From assembly GCF_030519375.1 (NCBI RefSeq), contig NZ_JAUMKB010000011.1, positions 124,001 through 188,000 on the forward strand: 64,000 bases of DNA. The letters run 5' to 3'. Under the pieces are notes generated by a model. It had not been told where the DNA came from and made no database searches. It saw nothing but the letters and a program-made list of their open reading frames with translations. Positions 27,147-34,569 of the stretch are shown piece after piece (position 1 is the stretch's first letter; each line of letters starts with the position of its first letter). The DNA comes from Mucilaginibacter tolerans. GTDB taxonomy: Bacteria; Bacteroidota; Bacteroidia; Sphingobacteriales; Sphingobacteriaceae. A program made the position numbers and the translations under genes.

Positions 27147-27205
27147 AATTGCATGGCGCACACTTAACATACAGGCCACAAGCGGGCTGCTTGCGGCTGC
27201 GGAGG
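27147..27205 (+). repeat. REP-like palindromic intergenic repeat, copy B
   Basis: Roughly 75-80% identical by eye to the element at 24652-24715, sharing AATTGCATGG, AGGCCACAAGC and GCTTGCGGC. The GCCACAAGC/GCTTGCGGC stem is kept; the 18-base palindrome of copy A is degraded. It lies 30 bases past the sigma-factor stop. Confidence 0.65.
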
Positions 27206-27400
27206 ATTGAAAAGTGGTCGAAAATTTGGCATGAGAGACTTTTAAACAACGTGCCGGCAGGGAGAAACCGAACGAGAGGATGCTGCAAAATTGACCTGCG
27301 CCTAAATTTGATAATTTTGATTGCGTGATGGTTAGTTGATTTGAAACTATTATATTCAATTATTAGTTGCTTTTAAGCGTTCGATGTACGATCTTAGCAA

Positions 27401-27493
27401 CCATACTTGCACGGGGTGCTTTTTAACTGATGTTAAAGGCTGAGATAATACCCGGAAACCTGATACGGATAATACCGGCGTAGGGATGCATGG
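27401..27493 (+). promoter_or_regulatory. TPP (THI-box) riboswitch
   Basis: The conserved TPP aptamer blocks are all present in order: ACGGGGTGC (27411-27419), GGCTGAGATAATACCC (27438-27453), ACCTGAT followed by GGATAATACCGGCGTAGGGA (27458-27485 region), with P1 formed by CCAT/TGCA and ATGCATGG at the ends. It binds thiamine pyrophosphate and, with the downstream hairpin, should switch off the operon beginning at 27600 when TPP is plentiful. Confidence 0.95.
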
Positions 27494-27531
27494 CTTCTGT
27501 CAACATAAAAGCACACTGCTTTTTAAATATT

Positions 27532-27582
27532 AAAGCCTTGTTTCTGCCCGATATTTTTACGGTCAGAGGCAAGGCTTTCTTC
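27532..27582 (+). terminator. Riboswitch expression-platform terminator
   Basis: A 15-bp stem (27532-27546 with 27564-27578, including two G-T pairs) closes a 17-base loop and is followed by CTTC and AT-rich sequence. It lies between the TPP aptamer and the start at 27600, which fits transcription attenuation. Confidence 0.75.
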
Positions 27583-27599
27583 ATTTAAAATATTTTGAT

Positions 27600-28316
27600 A
27601 TGCTGCCTGAAAGAAAAGACTTTGGCCTGATGACAGAGCGCCTCACCAACTGGCAAGGTCGCCAGGAATGGTTTTTTAACCGCGAACACACCGACACTTA
27701 TGAGCAATGGTACGAAGGCCGGTATAAGCGTGCCGAAGTATGGCAAAAAAAGGTAATGACCCAATTGCTTAAAACGGACAATCGAGTGCACGAATTGCTG
27801 GAGTTTGGTTGCGGCACGACCCGTTTTACCCGTTGGTGGAATGAAATTGGCATTGACGCCACCGGCGCCGACCTTTCGCCGTTTATGCTGGGCCAGGCCG
27901 TACACCTTTTTAAAGGCGATCTGGTAAACGCCGACTCACATTTCATGCCGTTCAAAGATCACTCATTTGATGCCGTAGCTTTCATCACCACGTTTGAGTA
28001 TTACCGCGACCCGGTACAGGTGATACGCGAAGCTGCGCGCGTGGGTAAACATGGAATTGCTTTTGGTATGATGAATCGTAACTCACCTAAGGTGCTGCGC
28101 AGGCGTGTGCAGCAAATGTTCGGTAAAAATCCTTTTTACGTTACGGCTGCTTTTTATACACCGGCCATGCTCATCAGCAAAATTGATGAAGCGCTTCAAG
28201 GTCGTCAGTATAGTTTGCAATGGACCTGCACCGGTTTGCCCAAGTGGTTCCCGGTACAACAATGGAATATACCCGCCGGCGATTTTTTCGGGTTGTATGT
28301 AAAGCTTTTAGATTAG
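27600..28316 (+). CDS. Class I SAM-dependent methyltransferase in a TPP-riboswitch operon
   Basis: The 238-residue protein has the Rossmann methyltransferase motif I LLEFGCGTT (66-74), an acidic residue after the second strand in ATGADLSP (Asp91), a D-A-V motif in FDAVAFITTFEYY and late strands. It is soluble. It is the first gene after the TPP riboswitch and its terminator. The next gene begins 6 bases after the stop. The last gene of the operon encodes a Trm112-like protein, a type of zinc protein that in other systems stabilises methyltransferases. Thiamine biosynthesis does not normally use a methyltransferase of this class, so its substrate, possibly a thiamine-related pyrimidine or thiazole, is unknown. 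Confidence 0.85.
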   Translation: MLPERKDFGLMTERLTNWQGRQEWFFNREHTDTYEQWYEGRYKRAEVWQKKVMTQLLKTDNRVHELLEFGCGTTRFTRWWNEIGIDATGADLSPFMLGQAVHLFKGDLVNADSHFMPFKDHSFDAVAFITTFEYYRDPVQVIREAARVGKHGIAFGMMNRNSPKVLRRRVQQMFGKNPFYVTAAFYTPAMLISKIDEALQGRQYSLQWTCTGLPKWFPVQQWNIPAGDFFGLYVKLLD

Positions 28317-28322
28317 CGCACC

Positions 28323-29363
28323 GTGTCACTATTTGGGAAAATTGATAGCGGCGGTTTTGAGCAGGTCATCCTGCCGCGCTGCGGGGCATACAGAGACAAT
28401 GTGGCGAGTGGGCCAGCGTTCGGGGTAGACGTATCGGTGGTTGAGTTACCCGGCAAGTTAGGATTGGCTATGACCAGCGACCCGCTTTCGCTTATTCCAT
28501 CACTGGGTTTGCAGGAATCGGCGTGGTTATCTGTCCATTTGATGGCTAACGACATGGCTACCACGGGATTTGCACCAATGTATGTGCAAATGGTGCTGAA
28601 TTTGCCGCCAGCACTCACCGCGGATGATTTTGAAACCTACTGGAACCACATCCATCAATATTGTAAACAGATTGGAGTATCCATTACCGGCGGCCATACC
28701 GGAAGTATTGAAGGACAAAACTCAACAATTGCCGGGGGCGGCACTATGTTGCTGACGGCGCCGCTCAATAATATTCGTCTGAGCCGCAATGCGCAGCCGG
28801 GCAACCTAATAATTGTTACCAAGCAATGCGCCATGTCGTCGGCCGCTATACTGGCCATGAGTTTCCCCGAAACGGTGAAGCATAAACTGGGTGCTGAAAT
28901 CTACAGGCAAGGTTGTGAACTTTTCTATCAGACATCATCGTTGACAGACGGATTGACAGCCGCTGCAGGCACGGAAGTTACCGCTATGCACGATGTCACC
29001 GAAGGCGGTGTGTTGGGCGCAATTTATGAGATGGCCGTGGCATCTGGTACTGGCGTACGAATAATTAATGAATTGCTGCCCGTAGGCCATACCCAACAAG
29101 CAATTTGCAGTCTTTTTAATATCGATTACCGGTTTTGCGTTGGCGCCGGCTCTATGGTAATTGCCACGGCCCGTGAAGGCAGCGATGCCGTATTGCAGCG
29201 TTTGCACGCCCAAAACGTTAAAGCTGCCATAGTAGGAGAGTTCACCGGGCCGGAATTGGGTTACGAGCTTGTCGAAAATGACATTGCCTATCCAATGCCT
29301 TATTACAGCAAAGACCCCTACTGGTATGCATTTTTTAACGCCTGTAAAAACGGATGGAACTAA
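28323..29363 (+). CDS. AIR-synthase-related ATP-binding protein (ThiL/HypE-like)
   Basis: The 346-residue product starts with GTG and has the two-domain PurM/AIR-synthase fold: an N-terminal half with VDVSVVELPGKLGLAMTSDP, SVHLMANDMATTGFAP and GGHTG, and a C-terminal half with AMHDVTEGGVLGAIYEMAVASG and a GAGSM...AT strand. Members phosphorylate or dehydrate substrates with ATP; ThiL (thiamine phosphate kinase), HypE and SelD are relatives. The overall pattern is nearer the HypE-like group, but the thiamine setting and riboswitch make a ThiL-like kinase role on a thiamine analogue or precursor reasonable. HypE's C-terminal cysteine motif is not present. The stop overlaps the next start. Confidence 0.78.
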   Translation: MSLFGKIDSGGFEQVILPRCGAYRDNVASGPAFGVDVSVVELPGKLGLAMTSDPLSLIPSLGLQESAWLSVHLMANDMATTGFAPMYVQMVLNLPPALTADDFETYWNHIHQYCKQIGVSITGGHTGSIEGQNSTIAGGGTMLLTAPLNNIRLSRNAQPGNLIIVTKQCAMSSAAILAMSFPETVKHKLGAEIYRQGCELFYQTSSLTDGLTAAAGTEVTAMHDVTEGGVLGAIYEMAVASGTGVRIINELLPVGHTQQAICSLFNIDYRFCVGAGSMVIATAREGSDAVLQRLHAQNVKAAIVGEFTGPELGYELVENDIAYPMPYYSKDPYWYAFFNACKNGWN

Positions 29364-30019
29364 TGGAGAAACTTAATAGGATAAACGGGGGTATTTACCT
29401 GGTGCTTAATCCAGGTATGGAGACCGGGTTGCTGTTAGCCCGCCTGGCCGATGCCCTGGCCGGTGGCTTGCTGGCCGTACAGATATGGAACAACTGGCAA
29501 TCCGGAGCAGCGCGTTTAGATATTATTAAAGCAGCAGGACGGCTTTGTCAACAACACAATGTGCCGTTATTGATAAACCAGGAGTGGGAGCTGCTATTGC
29601 AGTCGACGTGGCTGCAGGGTGTACATTTTGATAATATCCCTGGTGATTTTGAACATATAAAAAAGACCTTAAATAGATCGTTCCTCGCCGGCATCACCTG
29701 CTCTGGTAATTTGGATACGGTTGTTTGGGCTAATGAAAACAAGCTCGACTATATTTCATTTTGCTCTATGTTTCCATCGCCTTCTGCCGGTCATTGCGAT
29801 CTGGTGATGCCGGCTACCGTACGGCAAGCCCGTGGAATAACCGACCTGCCCATCTTTGTGGCAGGCGGTGTTACACCACAAAATGTCATCAAGCTAAAAG
29901 AAGAAATCCCTTTTAACGGCGTGGCCGTTATTTCAGGGATTCTAAGTTCGGCTAATCCTCAACAAAAAGTAAAAGAATATCAGGCTGCGTTAATGCACCG
30001 TGAAAAATTTCAGCAATGA
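29354..30019 (+). CDS. ThiE-like (thiamine phosphate synthase/TenI) TIM-barrel protein
   Basis: The 221-residue protein has the ThiE/TenI barrel layout: GGIYLVLNPG, a LLINQEWELLLQSTWLQGVHF strand, FCSMFPSP, and the phosphate-binding VAGGVTPQN and GVAVISGI loops. Several ThiE active-site positions differ: the QxRxK-type motif is replaced by VQIWNN, and LINDR by LINQE. It is therefore a divergent ThiE/TenI family member whose coupling activity is uncertain. Translation may start at ATG 29354 or at ATG 29363, which overlaps the previous stop as TAATG. Its place between the AIR-synthase-like and Trm112-like genes in a TPP-riboswitch operon supports a thiamine-related task. Confidence 0.78.
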   Translation: MELMEKLNRINGGIYLVLNPGMETGLLLARLADALAGGLLAVQIWNNWQSGAARLDIIKAAGRLCQQHNVPLLINQEWELLLQSTWLQGVHFDNIPGDFEHIKKTLNRSFLAGITCSGNLDTVVWANENKLDYISFCSMFPSPSAGHCDLVMPATVRQARGITDLPIFVAGGVTPQNVIKLKEEIPFNGVAVISGILSSANPQQKVKEYQAALMHREKFQQ

Positions 30020-30294
30020 AACAAAAAACTATAGAAAAACTCTGCTGCCCATTTGATAAAAGCGACCTGCAATTGCTTGTTTTTTCAAAAGATATCGAAC
30101 ACAATGTACTGGAAGGGATGCTTACTTGTACAAGCTGTCGGCGCAAATACCCAATTGTTTATGGCGTGCCTATTATGGCGCCCGACGAGTACCGGCAGCC
30201 GACGCTCGAGCAATCGATCTTGGAACGCTGGCAATTGGATTACAAGCTTGATGCTGCTGTTGCATTGAACTGGACCGCCGAAAGTAATTGTTAG
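30016..30294 (+). CDS. Trm112-like zinc-binding protein
   Basis: The 92-residue protein has Cys10-Cys11 and a CTSC pair (Cys38, Cys41) with the family signature KYPIVYGVPIMAPDE, as in Trm112/YcaR-type small zinc proteins. A tail of about 30 residues follows, beyond the usual 60. It begins with an ATGA overlap of the ThiE-like stop, so it is the last gene of the operon. Trm112 proteins activate SAM methyltransferases, and a methyltransferase gene opens this operon; the two may form a complex. That pairing is inference. Confidence 0.75.
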   Translation: MKQKTIEKLCCPFDKSDLQLLVFSKDIEHNVLEGMLTCTSCRRKYPIVYGVPIMAPDEYRQPTLEQSILERWQLDYKLDAAVALNWTAESNC

Positions 30295-30441
30295 CCTTAT
30301 ATATCGATAAAATGACGATTAGTATTAGAGTGTAGTTAAGGTTAATTTTTTTAACTATTGCGGGTGTTACAACCTGACATGTGACACTTTAATGTGTAAA
30401 CCTACCAGGACAAGACACTTTTGGCTCTATCCTAAAACAAC

Positions 30442-30467
30442 AAAAGCTGATCGAAAGATCGGCTTTT
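30442..30467 (+). terminator. Intrinsic terminator of the riboswitch operon
   Basis: An 11-bp near-perfect stem closed by a GAAA tetraloop (30442-30452, 30457-30467) ends in TTTT. It lies 147 bases past the last stop and could also serve the convergent gene at 30551. Confidence 0.7.
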
Positions 30468-30550
30468 GCACTCGGGGCGATACAGATTTCCAAACACTTT
30501 ATTGAGGATTTCCAAGTTTTAATACGTTTAATTGTGGAGTTTGGAATTTT

Positions 30551-31666
30551 TCAACATCCTTTATTTGGCATAGCATAAATCACGTTGCCTGAAACAGATA
30601 AATCGAAACCCTTATTTTCTACAGAAGGAAGTAATAGTTTCGTCCATGTTTTGCCTATGTCAGATGACCGGAATATACCATCTGAGCTACTACATATTAA
30701 ATATTTGCCCGCTTGTTTGATTGATGAAATATACAATGAAGATTGAAATCCGAATATTTGTTTGATAAATGAACTATTCAATGAAGATCGGAGTCCTTCT
30801 CCTATGTCATTCCAGGTTTTTCCACCATCCAGTGAAATGTTTACTGTGTTGGTTTTGGTTATGGTGTTGTAGGTTATAGCAGCAAATCCTCCATCAATAC
30901 GTTCCACCGCGACACCAGACCCCCCTTCACTAATCACACGATCCCAGTTCTCACCATCATCGGTCGACCTTAATATTCCCTGTGAGCTGGCAGCCAGGAG
31001 TACACCGTTTGACTCTACCATTTTCATTACCCAGCCTCCAACATGCACATATTTCCAGGTTTTTCCATTGTTAGTGGATTTATAAAGAGCATTGTTGGAG
31101 CCGATGAAAATTGTCCCTCCCGTAGTTTCAAAAACACTGCTTACTTGTTTCTCTTTATAATTCGTGAACATCCAATCTATCGTTCTGTTAATGCGTACGG
31201 CTTGCTCCTGAAAATTTGTGTACATGGGCGACCAATCACTCTTTCCGTTTATTTTTTGTAAAAACTGTCCCCTGAAATTATATGCAAATATCCCATTCTT
31301 GCCAGGAGCAATCTCACGCTGTTCACCAGGGAAAATCTCTTTTGTCCAAAAAGAAGTTGTAGAATTTGGGTCACTGTGATAAAGCCCATTGCCAGTACGT
31401 ATATAGAGCCCACGGTCATTTGCAAATAAACCATGACTCCACATACCTGTTCTCTGTAATTTTTCAGGCAGCCCTTTGCTAATGTCCTGCCATGTTTGTC
31501 CGCCATCAGTAGACCTTAAAACGATGTTTACAGACCTTGATTTAGTGCCTTTTGTTGTTTTCGCCCCCGATTCCTTTTCTTTTAGCACAAAAGAATTTAG
31601 TAGAAACAATGCCAGGAGGATAGCCGGAACAAATACAAATAATCTTTTCATTTTCTTATTTTTCAT
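30551..31666 (-). CDS. Exported BNR/YCF48-like beta-propeller protein
   Basis: The 371-residue protein has an N-terminal membrane or signal segment (about 8-28) and repeated Asp-box motifs such as STDGGQTW, STNNGKTW, STDDGENW, SLDGGKTW and SSDIGKTW spaced through the chain. Asp-box repeats form beta-propellers, as in sialidases, sortilins and the YCF48 assembly factor. No sialidase catalytic arginines or FRIP motif are seen, so enzyme activity is not supported. The gene is divergent from a membrane-anchored winged-helix regulator, and the 102-base gap may hold a shared promoter. Role: surface or periplasmic binding protein of unknown partner. Confidence 0.8.
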   Translation of the reverse strand: MKNKKMKRLFVFVPAILLALFLLNSFVLKEKESGAKTTKGTKSRSVNIVLRSTDGGQTWQDISKGLPEKLQRTGMWSHGLFANDRGLYIRTGNGLYHSDPNSTTSFWTKEIFPGEQREIAPGKNGIFAYNFRGQFLQKINGKSDWSPMYTNFQEQAVRINRTIDWMFTNYKEKQVSSVFETTGGTIFIGSNNALYKSTNNGKTWKYVHVGGWVMKMVESNGVLLAASSQGILRSTDDGENWDRVISEGGSGVAVERIDGGFAAITYNTITKTNTVNISLDGGKTWNDIGEGLRSSLNSSFIKQIFGFQSSLYISSIKQAGKYLICSSSDGIFRSSDIGKTWTKLLLPSVENKGFDLSVSGNVIYAMPNKGC

Positions 31667-31686
31667 GTCCTATAAATTTGGTACAG

Positions 31687-31694
31687 CAAATCTA
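31687..31694 (-). promoter_or_regulatory. Probable -7 box for the BNR-protein gene
   Basis: On the minus strand TAGATTTG matches TAnnTTTG exactly, 20 bases before the ATG at 31666. A -33 TTTG is not evident. Confidence 0.4.
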
Positions 31695-31768
31695 CTTTGA
31701 TGTTTTTCGGCTTAAGTAATCTGGATTGTAAATAAAAATGTAAACTTTGTAAATAAAATCTTGACGTT

Positions 31769-32659
31769 ATGTCTAATAGCCGAAATCTCCTCTCCGGAAA
31801 ACGCAAATATCTTTTTGCATTGGTGCTACTCTTGTTTATTTCTGTAATCTGCGTGGCTTTCAGTATAGCGGGCAATGACGACTTTGATATCGCCAGGAGG
31901 GAAGTATTGCTTCGCAAGGTCGGAGATGAACTGCTTTCACAATCGGGCGACCTTACATCAAGGGTGCTCCCGGTAAAAAAGATTTCAGCAAATGAATACC
32001 AGATAAGTTTTGAAAAGGATCTTACTTTTCTGCCGGATTCACTGGTGAATACTACCAGCCGTTTGTTGGCCAAAGACCCGCTAGCACGTGACTATGTCGT
32101 TAACGTTCTGAACAGCGGCAACGCCAGTGTAACCTATGGCTACGCTATATCAGAAAATAAAAAAAATGATATTATAGCATGTAAAGGAAGAGTGCAACCG
32201 AAAGCATCCTACATGATCGACATTAAATTCAAACCAGCAGGAATAATTACAGCAAAGAATGGATATCTTCTGGGCAGCTTGCCATTTTTAGCATTTATTG
32301 GTTTTATTGTTTTAAGATCTGTTAAGCCGCAAAGAGCTTTACCCGACGATCAGTATACCAGTGTGTTCACTTTGGGTTCGGTATTGTTCGATGCCAGGAA
32401 TCGGAAGCTGATAATAAATAGAAAGACAATAGACCTGACCGGAACGGAAACGCGTCTGCTGCTTATTTTCGCTTTGTCGCCTAACCAGCCTATAGAGCGA
32501 AGCCGGCTGCAAAAAGAGATATGGGAAGATGAAGGTGTTATTGTGGGACGCAGTTTGGATATGTTTATATCAAAACTCAGAAAGAAATTGGAACCTGACT
32601 CGAATATCAACATTGTTGTAATTCGCGGTAAAGGATATAAGCTTGAAATTAACTCATAA
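31769..32659 (+). CDS. Membrane-anchored winged-helix (OmpR-type) transcription regulator
   Basis: The 296-residue protein has a membrane segment at about 13-33, an extracytoplasmic region of about 130 residues, a second membrane segment at about 165-184, and a C-terminal OmpR/PhoB-type winged helix (about 198-294: LTGTETRLLLIFALSPNQPI, recognition helix SLDMFISKLRKKL, wing VVIRGKGYKLEI). There is no receiver domain, so it is a one-component transmembrane regulator, similar in idea to ToxR/CadC but with the DNA-binding domain at the C-terminus. It probably senses something in the periplasm; the divergent BNR-propeller gene is the obvious target. A terminator follows at 32743. Confidence 0.85.
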   Translation: MSNSRNLLSGKRKYLFALVLLLFISVICVAFSIAGNDDFDIARREVLLRKVGDELLSQSGDLTSRVLPVKKISANEYQISFEKDLTFLPDSLVNTTSRLLAKDPLARDYVVNVLNSGNASVTYGYAISENKKNDIIACKGRVQPKASYMIDIKFKPAGIITAKNGYLLGSLPFLAFIGFIVLRSVKPQRALPDDQYTSVFTLGSVLFDARNRKLIINRKTIDLTGTETRLLLIFALSPNQPIERSRLQKEIWEDEGVIVGRSLDMFISKLRKKLEPDSNINIVVIRGKGYKLEINS

Positions 32660-32742
32660 GAAGAATCATCACCTACATAAGAACCCTCCGGGCTTCGGAT
32701 GATTATGGCCGTAGTTTATAACTACAAGGCTCATAAAATAAC

Positions 32743-32770
32743 AAAGCCCGACACTTTCGTATCAGGCTTT
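32743..32770 (+). terminator. Hairpin terminator after the winged-helix regulator gene
   Basis: AAAGCC (32743-32748) and GGCTTT (32765-32770) close a stem with two internal mismatches and a TTTC loop. A smaller GTAGTT/AACTAC hairpin lies just upstream at 32711-32725. Confidence 0.5.
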
Positions 32771-32781
32771 CGTACTGACAG

Positions 32782-32805
32782 CGGGAGATTAATTGAACAC
32801 ATTTA
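32782..32805. other. Motif resembling that at 40408, possible attachment-site remnant
   Basis: This short sequence has GGGAG followed by GAACACATTT, as does 40408-40433. Both flank the SDR/TetR/efflux cluster. The match is short and imperfect, so it is only noted as a candidate boundary of a transferred segment. Confidence 0.25.
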
Positions 32806-32901
32806 TGGCTTCCTGATGGTTGCAGAACGGATTTTGCAGAAATGTGCTAAGAAAAACTCGGGTAATCAAAGTGAATAATTGCTACAGTTTCTTCCTTCTA
32901 A

Positions 32902-32941
32902 GGTGTTCAAAAAAATCAATATGCTAGATTCTTTGAACACC
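32902..32941. repeat. Inverted repeat with TetR-operator-like half sites
   Basis: GGTGTTCAAA (32902-32911) and TTTGAACACC (32932-32941) are perfect inverse complements with a 20-base spacer. The arms contain TGTTCAA/TTGAACA, the half sites of the operator at 33034-33050. Confidence 0.5.
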
Positions 32942-33024
32942 ATCGAATGTATGTTACAATAGCAGGCTCATACCCAGATGCGATTATCATTTTGATGTCA
33001 GATAAAAAATAAACGTCAAATAAA

Positions 33025-33057
33025 TTTGTTTTTATTGAACAGTGTTCAATATTTTTG
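33025..33057 (+). promoter_or_regulatory. Promoter of the SDR gene with an embedded 17-base palindromic operator
   Basis: A -33 TTTG (33025-33028) and a -7 TATTTTTG (33050-33057) are 21 bases apart. Between them lies the perfect palindrome ATTGAACA-G-TGTTCAAT (33034-33050). This is where a repressor would block RNA polymerase, and a TetR gene lies 860 bases downstream. Confidence 0.7.
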
Positions 33058-33083
33058 CAGTGTTTAAATTAATAAACATAATC

Positions 33084-33845
33084 ATGAAAAAAGTATTGAT
33101 CACAGGAGCAAGCGGCGGCATCGGGCTGGAGACAGCGAGGCAACTGGCCGCTAAAGGTTATCGGTTAACGCTGGTAGCGCGTAATGAGGACAAATTAAAT
33201 AAGGCGGCAAAAAGCTTAGCCGGTACCGGTCACTCCGTTTTTGCTGCCGATCTGACAAAAAAAGAAGATCTCCAAAAGCTGGTCAGCCATTTGAAAAGCG
33301 AAAAGTATGATGTGTTAATCAACAATGCAGGGGCAGGGCTTTACGGAGAATTCATTGAGATTCCGTTAGCCGATCAATTGACAACCATGCATCTCAATAT
33401 GGATGCTTTGGTAACGCTGTCTTATGGCTTCTTACAAAACGCTTCGGCAGGTGATAGTTTGGTAAATATCGGGTCATTGCTTGGCCACTCGTCTCTGCCA
33501 GGTGCATCTGTGTATGCGGCCACCAAAAGTTTTGTTTCCAATTTCTCAGAATCACTATGGTATGAGTTTAAGCGAAAAGGTGTTTTTGTAATGGGATTCA
33601 ATCCTGGTGCCGCAAACTCGGACTTTCATGCAAACGCAGGCGGGCAAACTAGCGATTTCCCAAAATTTGTAGTTTCTTCTGTTGAAGACGTAGCCAGGGA
33701 ACTGGTAAAAGCTTTGGAAAAAAGGCAGAAGCCGCGAGTTGTGCAAGGCTGGAAAAACAGGTTCATGCTTTTTGGATTCCGCCTTTTGAACCGGAAATCG
33801 GCTGTTAACATCATGGGGCAGATTAGTCCGGGAATGCGCAGCTAA
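33084..33845 (+). CDS. Short-chain dehydrogenase/reductase (classical SDR)
   Basis: From ATG 33084 the product has 253 residues: NAD(P)-binding GASGGIG near the N-terminus, NNAG (INNAGAGLYG), catalytic Ser in NIGSLLGHS and YAATK (Tyr-x-x-x-Lys). An upstream in-frame GTG at 33042 lies inside the operator and before the expected transcript start, so it is rejected. SDRs of this type reduce carbonyls of small molecules; the substrate is unknown. Its promoter palindrome resembles the one before the efflux operon, and the TetR gene follows 71 bases after the stop, so it is probably part of a TetR-controlled detoxification regulon. Confidence 0.9.
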   Translation: MKKVLITGASGGIGLETARQLAAKGYRLTLVARNEDKLNKAAKSLAGTGHSVFAADLTKKEDLQKLVSHLKSEKYDVLINNAGAGLYGEFIEIPLADQLTTMHLNMDALVTLSYGFLQNASAGDSLVNIGSLLGHSSLPGASVYAATKSFVSNFSESLWYEFKRKGVFVMGFNPGAANSDFHANAGGQTSDFPKFVVSSVEDVARELVKALEKRQKPRVVQGWKNRFMLFGFRLLNRKSAVNIMGQISPGMRS

Positions 33846-33866
33846 GGTCGGAATTCGCATGCGAAA

Positions 33867-33897
33867 TTTCGCCACGTGACCGACGGTCTTATATTTG
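33867..33897 (+). promoter_or_regulatory. Probable promoter of the TetR gene
   Basis: TATATTTG (33890-33897) matches the -7 consensus; TTTC (33867-33870), 19 bases upstream, is one change from the -33 TTTG. The ATG is 19 bases further on. No palindrome is evident here. Confidence 0.55.
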
Positions 33898-33916
33898 TAA
33901 CTTATATCATCTTATA

Positions 33917-34525
33917 ATGGGCATAGCAGAAAGAAAATTGAAAGAGAAGCAGGAAATGCATCAACGCATTTTGAATGGTGCGCGCAAGATATTCCTTGAA
34001 AAAGGCTATGAACAAACGAGCATGCGTAATATCGCGAACGAAATCGATTATAGCCCGGGCTCGCTCTATTTCTATTTTAAAGACAAAAGCGAGATTTTTC
34101 ACGAGCTGCATAAAGAGGGATTTAGCCTCCTGCTCAGTCAGTTTAAGGTTCTTGAGAAAGTTGCTGATCCATTTGAGCGTTTGAAAGCAATGGGCCGCAT
34201 CTTTATTCAATTTGCACAAGACAATAAGGATTATTATAACCTGATGTTTATTGTTGACGAACCGGTAAAAATGTCTGAAGATGGTGGTTTTAAAATAGCA
34301 CAGGAAGCAATCAATCAGCTGTCAGCTGTTATTAAAGAATGCCAGCAACAAGGGAAGTTTAAAGATATGGATACCGAGTATTTTACCTTTATGATCCTTT
34401 CAGCGGTTCATGGCATATGTGCACTTTTTTGTAAAGACCGTACGGCAAGTTTTATAGACAAAACGAATGAAGAATTGATGGAAAATGGCTACGAGTGCCT
34501 GGTTGCTTTACTCGAGAAGAGTTAG
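33917..34525 (+). CDS. TetR/AcrR-family transcriptional regulator
   Basis: The 202-residue protein has the N-terminal TetR helix-turn-helix (about 12-60: ILNGARKIFLEKGYEQTSMR, IANEIDYSPGSLYFYFKDKSEI) and a helical ligand-binding domain. It sits between the SDR gene and the TolC-MFP-RND operon on the same strand and most likely represses both: related palindromes occur in both promoters. This layout is typical for drug- or solvent-responsive efflux control. The inducer is unknown. Confidence 0.93.
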   Translation: MGIAERKLKEKQEMHQRILNGARKIFLEKGYEQTSMRNIANEIDYSPGSLYFYFKDKSEIFHELHKEGFSLLLSQFKVLEKVADPFERLKAMGRIFIQFAQDNKDYYNLMFIVDEPVKMSEDGGFKIAQEAINQLSAVIKECQQQGKFKDMDTEYFTFMILSAVHGICALFCKDRTASFIDKTNEELMENGYECLVALLEKS

Positions 34526-34544
34526 CTATTTTTTTGACTTATTG

Positions 34545-34559
34545 TTAAACGGTGTTTAA
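34545..34559. promoter_or_regulatory. Palindromic operator before the efflux operon
   Basis: TTAAAC-GGT-GTTTAA agrees with the SDR-promoter palindrome at 12 of 16 positions, including the central GTGTT. It lies 8 bases after a -33-like TTTG (34533-34536). The -7 box is not clear. Confidence 0.6.
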
Positions 34560-34569
34560 AATAATTACA

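Noticed and set aside
27507..27523. Second small hairpin (AAAAGC/GCTTTT) after the TPP aptamer
   Set aside because: The stem is short and the 15-bp hairpin that follows is a much better terminator; it may only be part of the switching structure.
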